Shown here: positions 26,901 to 38,900 of the stretch, piece after piece
Numbering within the stretch: the stretch's first letter is position 1
Layout of the letters: the number at the start of each line of letters is the position of its first letter
DNA from: Candidatus Omnitrophota bacterium
Lineage (GTDB): Bacteria > Omnitrophota > Gorgyraeia > Velamenicoccales > Velamenicoccaceae
Direction of reading: 5' to 3'
DNA: 41,701 nt
Assembly: GCA_020057345.1 (NCBI GenBank)
Contig: JAGVGA010000019.1
Coordinates: 1 to 41,701 of the forward strand
Program-made: the position numbers and the translations under genes
Notes under the pieces: model-generated
Told to the model about the DNA's origin: nothing
The model's input: only the letters and a program-made list of their open reading frames with translations
Database searches by the model: none

Positions 26901-29900
26901 AGATCGTGATGCACGGGCTTATAAACACGGTAAACGACCGATGCGCCTTCGCTGAGCGCATAGCGGACATTCAACCCCCTGACCACCCACAGCCGCTGCG
27001 TCTTGGCATCAAAACCAACGCGCTGCTGCGGACTCTCCCCGCGGCGCATCATGAGGCGGGCGAGATCCTCCGCAGCCGCATTCAGAGCTCCGATGCCGGC
27101 GGCGATCTTCTCCTCTTCCCTGGAAGCCTCTATCAATTTCAAATTCAGGCGGCACGTCCCTTCAAAAAAGTATTGGGCCCTGGGCTCATCCTTGGAAAAT
27201 ATTTCATTATTTTGTATAGGCGATGAGCCGGCCTCTTCGGCATCTTCCTCGTCGGAAGGTTCTTTTGATTTTGACTTTCTGGGAGGTTTATCGAATTCGT
27301 TTCTAAGCTCGGTGCCGATATCGCTGAGTCTTCTTGAGCCCTGAGGAACCTGCGGAACATATAGGACAATGCCCTGTTGGGAAAAATATTTGTTCGCTCT
27401 CGCTAAAAGCAAGCCGTAAATGCGCGCCAGCGAATCCCTCTCGGCGGCGAGAAGATAGTACCTTGCGGAAAATTCTTCGGGCAGGAAAACTGCCGCGCCG
27501 AAGGGCCGGCCTGAAACAAAAAGCGAATCCAATGTTGTATTGACGTCTCCGACATATTTTTTCTCCCGCTTCTCGAGATTTCTCGCAGAATTTCTGAAAG
27601 CGATGATCTCTTCTATCAAGGCCTTGAATTCCGGGCTAACCTTCGAGGCTTCTTTCGCCGCAGACTTGGCGTGGCCGATCTTCAACGTCTCTAAAGTCCT
27701 GACGATCTGATGTGTCATCGGTTTTCCGGCCACAGCCGCATCCGCAGAAGCCGACGAGACGGATAATAGAGCAGCGACGGCCATATTAGCCCAGAACATT
27801 TTACCCGGGTTGACTACCGGCGAGCTGGAGCTTTCTTCTAAAGAGGCCGAAGGAGACGAAGCCTGCCTCTCGTATATCAATATCGCCGGATAATGGACGG
27901 AATGAGCCAGGCTGGCGATCTTGCTGTCTGCCGCTGCCTCTACTGTCAGGAAGGCCTTGGCATCTACCACATAGGGATAGGATGCCCTGGCCTCCCCCTT
28001 AATGCGATTGAACTTCTCCGTAACGAACCTGTCGAGGGCCCCGGAATGAGCCTTCACGGATTCTTTTGCCGCTTCTGTTTCCACCTCGATGATAAGATCG
28101 ATGTCCGAGCCGGGCGTGAAATCACCGCTGCTCATGCCGCCATTGATCCAGGCCTTCCTGATCCCGTGACCGAAGGACATGGAGGCGAGCATCTTGACAA
28201 TGCCTTCCGCAACGATCCAGCGCAGGTGATAGTGCGCGCGAAGGTCGTCTTGCCTGAACATCCTGACCAGGGACTCCTCTCCAGAAATCCCCAGCCGCGC
28301 GACCGTCTTTGTCACGGCTGCCTTCCATTCCGCCTCAACGCCTGCCACCGGCGAAGAAGAGCTGAATTGCTTGTTGATCTTCAATTTATCGTTCTCAGCG
28401 TCAAAATAAGACAACAGCAGTCTGCCGACCCAGCTATCTTTAAAATCATACCCCTTGGGAAGATGCCCGCTTAAAACCGTATCCTGCGCAAGAACGACGA
28501 CTTTGCCTGCGGGAGACACTGTCTCCGCTTTCTGCCCCAATATTCTTTCGACCGCGTTTTTATAGAGAGCGCCTTTATGGATAGCGTTACGGATAAAATC
28601 GCTGACAGCGTGACTGCGCTCTGCGGGCGCGGCGACCTTATCAAAAGCGTAGATCCCGCCCGGAGATCCGTTGACTTCGATCACATAGGGCAGCACGTCT
28701 TCGCCCAGAATGATGTCTATGCCCAAATGGTCGTCCTCAAAATAAGGAGATACATTCCCTAGCGGTGTTTCGACAAAAGAAGGCGGGAATTTTTTCGTAT
28801 AATCCTCGACAGCGTGATGCGCCTTCACAGCCTCTTCTTCTATCCGCCGGATGATTTCTTTTATCCTGGCCCCATATCCAAGGTCTTGCAAAACGACTTT
28901 TAATTGATCCGGCTCTGCGTCGATGCTCAGATTGACCGCACCCGAGCCTATGCGAACGACATGGCCTGAGACCTTTATTTCGCCTTGCGGCACCCTGGAC
29001 GTAAATACGCGCACATTCCAATCAAGCTCTTTGCCCGCCCTCACGAGCTTTCTGTGAAGGATGAACTTCTGGACGATGACATCAACGCTATCCATGAGCG
29101 CATTCAATAGGCCGTTTGCCTGTAGATCATCTCCCGGAGAAACAAACATGATGCCCCTTCCGGAAATACCGAAACGGGGCTTGACGACGGTCTTGCCCGC
29201 TATGTCAAAAAATGTCCGCAGCTGATCAAGGGAGGTCTCTTCTTGCCGCGATATAAAGAGGCTGTTGGGTATCCTAACCCCCGCATCTTTTAAAATCTCG
29301 TCGACAACCATCTTGTCGCGGATGATCGGCAATAAGTTATTCAAAGTAGGGATCTTTAAAGAGCGCAGGTTCTGGGCTGACCAAACGCCCGGGCCGCCGA
29401 CGTAATGCAGGATGATCGGCTCTTTGAAACCGGCCAGGACGAACCTGCCGTCGTCATCTAAGTAGAAGGCTGCTCTTGCGGTCACCACCTTAATTCCGTA
29501 AGGCAGTTCCATTATCTGCGCCCAGTCAGGGTGTACGAGAAATAGCTTTCCGCCTTTATATTTCTGGGCTCCGGCGAGGATAGACATGCGGTTGTCCGTG
29601 CGTATCCCCTTGCTGATAAGCGCAAGATGCACGCCCTTGGGCGCATCCACAGGGCCCTCGGGGATAAACGGCAGAGGAAAATCGTAGGATAATAGATTTA
29701 AAATGATGCGCAGACGGAAACCCTCGGTCGCTTCGTTTGTCATAAAGGAAAACATCGCCTGATCAGGATTCATGACTTGGTCAATAATGCCCTTGACGGT
29801 CTTTTCCGTCTCTTTATTCCAATCAGCCAACGCGCCTCTTATCTTTTCTTTTCCCGCATCGGATAGATCTGCCGCCTCCAAGATCAAGAGCAACTTTTCC

Positions 29901-32900
29901 ATGATCGTGTCGGAGAAAGACAGCAAGGAGCGCATCTTCTTCCATAGTTTGGCGTCTTTTCTGTCTAAGCTCGCGATCAACGCCCGAATTGCCCCCATCC
30001 TCCGCGAAGTCTCTATTTCCAAAACCAGAAAAAGGTCTTCCCCGACGTCTTTAAAAAGCCCTTCCTTTCCGGAGACACGGACGATGTTATGCAGAATGAC
30101 CTCCGGATACAAAGAAAAATCAACCGCATTGGCAAGGAAGTTTATTGACGAACCCTCTATCGGCGAGCTGACGGATGGGGCCGCATTCTTTAAGGCCCTG
30201 TGAACAGCTTTTTGCAGTCCTTCGGGCAGGTCGGTAAGGCGCTCTTTATCCATACCTTTTCTTACCGCAACAGCAAAATTCTTGACGGCTTCCTCAGTAT
30301 TCCCCAATAATCCATAAGCGACGCCCATGCCGAAATAGCTTTGGACAAAGTCCGGCTCAAGTGCTATGGCCTGCAGGAAATACCCGATGGCATCCACAGG
30401 CCTGTCCAATTGCAGGAAAATACTTCCCGTGTTATTAAGGGCCAAATGCGAAGCCGGATCTACAGCTGCGGCTTTATTTAAATATTCAAGCGCCTTGTCC
30501 ATATCGCCCATATCGTGATGGATGCTGCTCAAATTGATAAACGCCTCGGCATAATCACCGTCGAGTTTCGCGGCTTGAGAATAATATCTCACGGCTTTGT
30601 CCAGATCCCCCCTGGAAAGATAAGCGGTGGCGAAATTGAAGAGGACAGTGGCTAACAAAGCCTGATAATGACCGAAGTGAAAATACCGATACAGCTCTCT
30701 GACCTTCGGCTGAAAGGCCCGGCATTTAAGACTGAAGAAATCATCCTGCTTTTCTTTTCTTAAGTGCCAATAAGAACCAGAGCGGACGAAATACTCCCGC
30801 AAAGAAAATGCGGAGGTTATGCCGGGAGAAGAAAGCTCGATCACTATGACTATCTCCTGCTTCTGGGACCCGAGCGTGACATGGTCCTTAGCCAATAGGA
30901 CATCCGCCTCGACCCCGAGCATCCGAAGAAGCAGATAACCGACGAGGCTTTCTAAGACACAGCCTTCGCCGATGAAAAGATGAAGCTGCTCCACATCTTT
31001 ACCGCGGATATGACGCGGGTCCTGGCGAACCCTTTGAGCTAAATTAGCGAAATCTTCATCCAAGGGCGGAATAAGCATAGAGCCCATCTTGAGAAAATCT
31101 TCTTCTTTCCTGAGCGTCGCCTTACGCACCGGCTCCTCCAATACTTCAGCGACTTTTTCTAAATAAACAAAAGGATGCTGACCGGGTACGTTTCTGACAT
31201 CTTCCAGGCGGTGCCTGAGGGCTTGCGCATCAATGCCTCTGGCCCGGACAAAAGAACCAAAGCTTTCTTCAATGTACGGGATGCTCCCTTGAGGATAATA
31301 GCCGCCGAGCACATCGCAGAAACCCGCAGGCAGAGCGTCGCCAATCGGCGAGCTGGAAAGACGAACAGCCTGGCCCTTACCCTCTGTCCATAAATCATAG
31401 GCGAGCTTGAAGCGCTCGTGCCAACGCTTGGCCGCAGTTTGCCTGAGCTCCAGGGCTTCAACGAGGAGCTTCTCTTTTTCCGCGCCCTCTCCTGCAGCGG
31501 CAAGGGCTTCTTTTTCATCCGCGGCCTGGTCCAGATTCACCGCATCGCGATCCATGGCAAAGTTGCGGCCGATGGTGCCGGCGATCCGGACGTTTCCTAA
31601 ACCCGCCGCCTTAATCTTTTCCTCAAGCTGCCTGATATAAAAAATACCGTTCTGAGTCGGGATGCGCGTCATCACGTCGCGGCCGTCAAGAATAGGCCAG
31701 AGATTGACCCGGACATTTTCCGGCAAGCCGAGGCGTTTCGCCATCTCGATCAACCCCAGGAAGTAGCGGTTATCCGCATGGATGCCGCCTTCGGAACAAA
31801 GCCCCATCACGTGAATGTTGCGGCCTTCCTGAACCGCGCGCTGGAACACTGCGCGCAAAATTGAATTATCAAAAAATCTTCCATCCCCTATCTGATCGAT
31901 AATCTGCTTATAAAGCGTTTCGATGATCATGCCGACGCCGATGGTGCGGTGGCCGTTATCCGAATCTCCCATCTGGTAATCAGGCAAACCGACCGCATCG
32001 CCATGCGCTTTTAAAGTCGTGAAAGGATATCTTGCGATAAGGTCCAGATACACCGGCGGCTGCGCAAGTTCGATCCCGTTCCATGCCTTGGCCTCGGGGT
32101 TATTAAACGGATTGATACCCCACCCGTCGCGGATCAAGAGGACCACCGGGCCTTGAATATCTTGCGGGACGTAATCTGCAAGCAAGCTCTCAGCCATCTC
32201 TACGGGCTTCGGCACACCTAAGATATCAAGGAGCGTCGGCGCGATATTGGAAAGCCCCATGCCTTTTTTGAGCCGCACCGCCTCTTTTTCCCCTAAACCG
32301 GCGATGACAAAAGGCACGGGATTGGTCGTGTGCTGGTCAAACGGGATAACGCCGTACTTGTCTGTCAAAGGCATTCCTTTATCATCAAGGACCACGACCT
32401 GCTCGATGTTGCCGTGGTCCGCAGTCTCGATGTAGACGCCGCCCTGAGCCAGGACCGCGTCCTTGATCCTGCCGGCGGCTTCGTCTCCGGCGAGGACCGC
32501 CAGGCGCGCGCGCTCCTGGTCGACCTTGATATTGTGGCCCTGGATGTCTACGGCCAAATTGACGACGATGAGCTTCTTCCGGCTGCGCGCTCTTATCTCC
32601 CCTAAGAACGCGAGCACGTTGTCCGCGATTTCTTTTGACTTCATCTCCGGCTTTTTGTCTTTGTCCGCCACGCCTTCGGACGGAACGATCGAAAGCTTGA
32701 TGCCACGGCCGGTGTAATCCAGTTTTCTCTGGCCGGCGAAGAAATAGCTGATATGTTTGCCTTTGTCCGATTCGCCGAAATACCCCTGGATCACGCCCGC
32801 GCTCTCTAAAACCTCGATCACGCTCATGTAGGATGGCAGGCTGAACTTAGACTCGAAAACCGCCCGGATGCCGCGGCTTTCAAAATATTTTTTGTCATAT

Positions 32901-35900
32901 GGGACAAAGGGAACATAGATAAGGCCGAGGTCTTTAACGTCGAACCTATTGCCGCTCTGGTTGAATTGTGAGTCGGTGAAAGCCATCATCGCGCCGAAAG
33001 AGCGGTCCGCGCGGTGATTGACCCAGATGACGATATCCCCCTGTTTTAACGTAGCGACGGGCCTGCTCATCCCCCTGATCCGGTAATTATAATAATCCGC
33101 ATTGTTTTTATGGGCGCCCAGGAAATCCACCTTTATGCCAGGCTTAACCCTCTTGGCTTCGAGATTTGAGAAAAAGTCCTGCATCGCGCCGTTGTCTCTG
33201 TGCACCATGGCTAAGACCCTGTTTACGCCGCGATAGTCTAAATGCCTTAACGAAAGACGCATGATCTCTGTGGCCAGGCCCAAGCGCCTGGATTCCTTCA
33301 GGACAGCCATATAGTCGATCTCGCTGTGGTCAAAAAAACAATATCCGAGCATACGCCGGGCGGCCTCTGCAAAAACCAGATATCTATCCCGGCCTTCGCT
33401 TGAAAAGAAGTGGTATCTGAGTACAGCGTCATAAGCCTCGTGCCAGTTGCCTTCCGGGCCTTGAACACTGCGGTTGATCCCGGCGACCGCCTCATAGAAA
33501 ATCTTCCTTTGCCTCTCGCTCTTTAAGGAACCCAGATGAACGATATCCACATCAACGCCGGCCAAGGGCGAACTGGTCGAATTATTTTCTTCGATATTAT
33601 TGGCGGGCTTTTGCGTCAAAAGATCGCGGTACACCGTTATGAGCGCGTTCTCGCCGGAATCGATATCACCCTCCCTGCCTCCTTTGATCACGCGGATGAT
33701 CCTGGCGCCGTTTTTGACATGCATGTTCGCAGCGGTGCAGGCAAGACTGCGCTTGGTGATCCTCACATACTCCTCAACAGGGAAGTTGGAGTGCTCGATG
33801 AACTGAGTGTAATCGCTCCAGGTCAATTGAGCCGGATTGACTTCGCGAGAAGCCAAAAATTCCCTGAATGTCATCTTGGGGCCTACCTTATAATCGAGGT
33901 AATTGATATCATCGGCCCCCTGCTTGACAGGCCTGAAGGTCGTAAGTAAATAAGCCTCAGGCGTCAAAATATCCTTGAACTGGCCGTAACCGTTCATGGG
34001 CGAATAGGTTCCCCGGGTCATCCCCTCGATTAAAGGCGTGGTGGAAATAAGCAAGGCGGTGGAGATCTTGGGGCCGAAACCTTTGAGACGGTAATCTTTC
34101 CTGACAGCAACGGCATAATGCAGCCAGACATTATCTTTCGCCCGGTTGCGCATCGTCTGCATGATCTTTAAAAGAGAGCCGGGGATCTCTTCGATGGACC
34201 CAGCAAACAAAGACACACACCAGAGCGAGGCGATGATCGCGGACGCTTCATTCCTTGCGACGAGATGGCCGCCCTTGTTATTGGCCAACATCTCCCCGGC
34301 CTGCGGCAAAGTTATGTCAAAATTACCTTGCCACGCTTCATTGTGGATAGGAACGATCGTCTCCAGCTCGGGTTCTTCTAAAGGCGCGATCCTAATCGTC
34401 AAAGCCTCTTCCTTGCTGTCCAGCGCCACTTCTTTGTCGATCACAGGCAAAGATCCAGAGGCATCATCGATGGGTGAGCTGGAGCCGGTTTCGCGGGATC
34501 CTTTGGAAGCCGCGCGTGCCGCAGGGAACATAGGCTTGATAAACGCTTCGCCTTCCGATTTTTCTGAGCGCTCCACCATGGCAAGAAAGCCTTCAACGTC
34601 AAAATAATGAATATTACCGAGATACCGGCGGCCGATCTTCTCCCATAAGAACCTGCGGATCTCTTGAAGCCTTTCCTGAGAATCGATGAACAAAAACGAT
34701 TTGCCCTTTGCCAGATATTTATGCAGCTTCATCTCGTCAAATTCCGTGGAGCGAATCCTGAAAAACTCCAGCTTTGCGGCTTTGGGCTTTCTCAAATTCT
34801 GATTTTGGTACAGCAGGACTTCTTCGGCGACCCTATAGAGATTTTCTTTCAAAATCCTTAACCCTGTCCCGTTGAGGCCTTTTTCCTGGCTCGATGAATA
34901 AAAAAGGCTCAAGCGGACTTTGTGGGCGATATTCCTGAGCTTCCTGAAATTCTTAAAACTGTGCTCCATGCCTGTAAGCGCCCACATGCTGTAACCAAAT
35001 CCTATAAAGAGAGGCAGTATGGTAAGAGGCCTCGGAATCCTGGCAAAAGACACATCCGGATAACGGCGGCTATAAACAAAAGCCACGGCGATGCGGCTGA
35101 TCCCTGTCATGTGAATGACTAAAACACCCACTACGGCGCCAAGCACAGGGTACCCCGCCAACCCGCCGACAAGGAAAGGCACAAGGCCGGCGTATTTGGC
35201 CATGCCAAATGCAGTCTCGATAAAGATAGAGATCTTTTTCACTTCGCCGTAGGCGTGCTGCTGTCGTTCCGGGAGTCTTTTTAACTGAAAATCGATAAAT
35301 TTAAAAAGGCTTTCTTTCTGCGGAACGCCGTTATTTTCAACAGGCGAAGAAGCTATCTCATCGGACAGAACAGACCCGAGCTCTTCACGGCCAAAAACCC
35401 TCAAAGCCTCTTTTCCTGCGTCAAGGCCTTGTCCCTGATTGATAGAGGCGTTTTCAGCGACATATTTAATGACCCTGCCGAGCTTCCTGGAACCCAACTT
35501 TTTTAAACTCTTGATGATCAAGGCGCGGCTCGCCTCATCGATGCGCCAAGGTAAAGCGCTTTCCTTCACCGCGCGGTAAGCCACAATCAGATTGTAGATA
35601 AGCTCGTAATTCCCAAGAAGGCCATTGTCCACAGCGAGCCTCAGGACATGATTTTTAATGTCTTCCTCGGATCGTCTGTCAATCGCATAAAATTCAAAGC
35701 CCTCTCTTGTCAAAACAACAAGATTCCATTTGAGGAAAATATTGGGCCTCAGATCAGAGAGCGCATTTTCTGCATCTGCTTCCGGATGCTTGGCAGCGCG
35801 GTTAACCATGCCGTAAAGCGACACGGTTGATTCCGGATTCACATAAAGAGTCTTTTCAACGCCGTTTTCAAGGATAGGTATCGTCATCCAGAATTCCGCA

Positions 35901-38900
35901 GGATTGCCGTTGGAGGCCGCATAGATATTGACCTCATAATAGAACTGGCCGCATCTGGGAAGGCCCAAAAAGAGATAGACGATGTCTGACCCGCCAATAT
36001 AGATCCTCTTGTATTCTTGTTTTTTGGATTTTAGCTCGGCGGACAAGCGCTCGTAGACCTCTTTGTAGAAAGGAACACACGGAACACCCGCTGCCTCGGC
36101 ATCCTGCCAGCGGATTATCTTGAGCGGCTCGCGGTAAAGGCCGACATACCGCGCTACCACCAGCTGCAGCGAAGGCCGCAACGACGTAAACCGCTCCCGT
36201 TCCAAGAGCCGAGAGACCGGAGACGACGAAGCGCCGTAATTCCACGATTTTTTTACGGCCTCAATGACCATAGGGACGGCTTGAGAAAAATTAAAGTTCA
36301 TAACCGCTGCGGCCAGGTCCTTTTCAGATGCTACGCGGCCTCCAAATTCCTGAATAAACATCTCATAACCGTCCAAGAGGATCTCAGAGACCTCAATATC
36401 GCTCAGCCCGTTTACAAAACCGGCGAGCACGATCACATGCAGCCACTCGCTGAGCACCTTACCTATATCATGGTCAAGATGCTGGGGCCGCACAGGCGTC
36501 AGATGTTCAAGATCAAGGATATTGCCGCTTAAGCGGATCGCGGACAAGAGCGACGTATGCACATAGCCGCCTTTCAAGAAACGCGCCAGGGTCAAGATGC
36601 TGAAAAGGCCGGATTTTCTGATCTTCAGGTAAGTTATTGCAGGAGATTTCTCATGCAGATAAGCAAAATCTTCCTTTAAGGCAATGAAGGCGATGGCCCA
36701 TTTCTCTTGGGAAAGCTTGATATCGGCGGATAAACCGGGCAGATCGCCTTCGAACACATAAGCCTCGCCCGGCCTGACAGACTGCAAAAGAAGCGGGCCG
36801 TTAGGCTGTATTTTCAAAGCCTCAGTCATGAGCCGGGCTTCTAACTCTAAGTCTTCCTTGGTCTGGCCCTCTGCGGCAAATTTGACGGCGATGACTTTAT
36901 TCTGATCCAGCTCGATCACGGCGATGCGGCCGAACCATCGGACTTCGCGGCCATGAAAATCAGATAAAGGATAATGCAGCTTCACCGGCGAGCTGGAGGC
37001 CTCTTTAACGCTAGTCGCAACCTCTTCACTTTTCTTCGTTGACCAGATACGCACGATCTTCTGCGTGCCGGAAACAGGCACCAGGCCGCGGACAAACGAA
37101 CCGACGATCTCCTCGGCGGCGCCGGACTTCACCTCAGCCTCGACTCGGTCGATCTGAAGGAACGCTTTATCTTGTGAGCGTATCTCGAAATCTCTGGCAA
37201 AAAATGCCACCAGTGAATGCCCACGCCCCGAAGTCTTCTGCGTATGATCGACGGCATCGCCGTTCTGAACATCCTCGGTTTGGCCTAAAGCAAAAAACTT
37301 CTCGATGTCATAGCCGGATCCGTTATCGAGAGCGATCGCCTCAAATACAAGGCCGGCCTTCTCGTCCTTAACGCGCCTGAGGAGAAAGATCCCAAGGCCC
37401 TTGCTGACGTGCTTGCGGATATCGCCGATGAGCTCTGTTAAGCTCAGCTCCACCTTGAATATGTCCTCTTCGTCAAAGTCGTTCTTAAAGCCGAATCTCT
37501 GCGCAAAGAAGATATTGCCCTCTTCGTCCGAACCCATGAAATCAATGAGCGCGCCTTCGGCGTTCTTAACGCCCCACTCTTCTTTGAGATCTTCAGAAGC
37601 CTCCCTGCCGAAAACAGGGAAAACAAAGAATCCATATTCCTTCTCAAGGATCTTTTGGGCCTCAACGAACTGCTTCCTGTCAAGGCGCCTTAAAGCCTCC
37701 CAAAGAAGCTCGACATGCAACTTGGCCGCCAATTCCCGGACGACCTCAGCGGTCTTTCCGCGATAGGTGGGCTTCAGGATATTTAAGTAAGCCAGCGCCT
37801 CCTGCGCCGAGATCTTGCTTCTCCTGAATTCCTCAACAATCTCCCGGACGATCTCATTAGCTTCTTTGAAGCTGATGTCTTGTGTTATGCCGTAGAGACC
37901 ATCAAGCAATGCTCGAATGAAGATGCGTTGCTGATGCCTTAAGGGTTCTACCGGCGAAGAGGCCTGACCGGGCCTGGGCACAGACTTAAGCAATTTGACA
38001 TCCGCATCGACGACGTTCTCAAGTCCGCGGAATTTTGACTCGAGGGCCGCGTTCGTGAACGGCTCCGTGTCCTTCGTGTCTTCGATCTGGAACCTGAGCA
38101 CAATCAACCCAGCTTCATTCTCCTGTTCCATCTTCTCGATATTCAAGCTGTACTGATGCAGGATATGGGTGACCTCATACCAGAGCCCTTCCCTGTCGAG
38201 GGCGCGAATCACGACCGCCCGCCTGATCCTTGTCGTCAAATAATTAGACAATTCCGAAGGTTCGATAAGACCTGCACCTAAGGCCGCATAGAGCTCGTAG
38301 ATATCCTCAAGATGTTTGGAAGATATAAAATAAATAAGCTTCTTATTGAATAATTCCGTCTTTTCGGCCTTTGCCAGCGGAGCAACGATCTCCCTCCCCT
38401 TTTTCTCCAATGCGCTCATCGCATTCTCACGCAGCTCCCTGATAAGAAGCTTGGCGCGGAGCGTTTTTGCGCTCCTTTCGATTTCGTGGCTCGGGTTGAA
38501 GGCGGCGCCCTTGGCTCTCAAGGCCACTGTGGCGAGCGTCTGCAGATTCGCCGTTTCGCTCAGAGGCTGTTTGGCCATAACAGCCTCTAATCCAACATAA
38601 ACAGAATTAAGACGATTGACCTCGAAGTATGCGGCGAGATCCGCCGGAACAGAGCCAGCAGGAAGCCGAACAACCTGAAGATCCGCCTGTCTAACGGCTT
38701 TTTGTGATACAACTGACCATATCTTCTCTCTTAAAGTTCCGCGGCCGTAGCCTAAATAAATAACAAAGATATCGCCGGCAATAAGGTCATAAAGAAGCCT
38801 GAAATTCTCGGTGAAGTCCGATGAAAAAACGATATTATCCGCGATAAAGTTCTGGCGCACATACGCATCCGGCATCAAAGATTTTATATCCACGGTGAAG

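Noticed and set aside
30810-30850. ELSSPGITS as a delimiter
   Set aside because: It sits inside a strand-rich part of the transglutaminase-like region with no change of domain on either side.
31159-31518. Minus-strand frame inside the giant gene containing SASSSPM
   Set aside because: It overlaps the iPGM and following segment in another frame and is Ser/Arg/Ala-rich. The SSSP there is by chance. Kept in mind as evidence that SSSP can arise out of frame.
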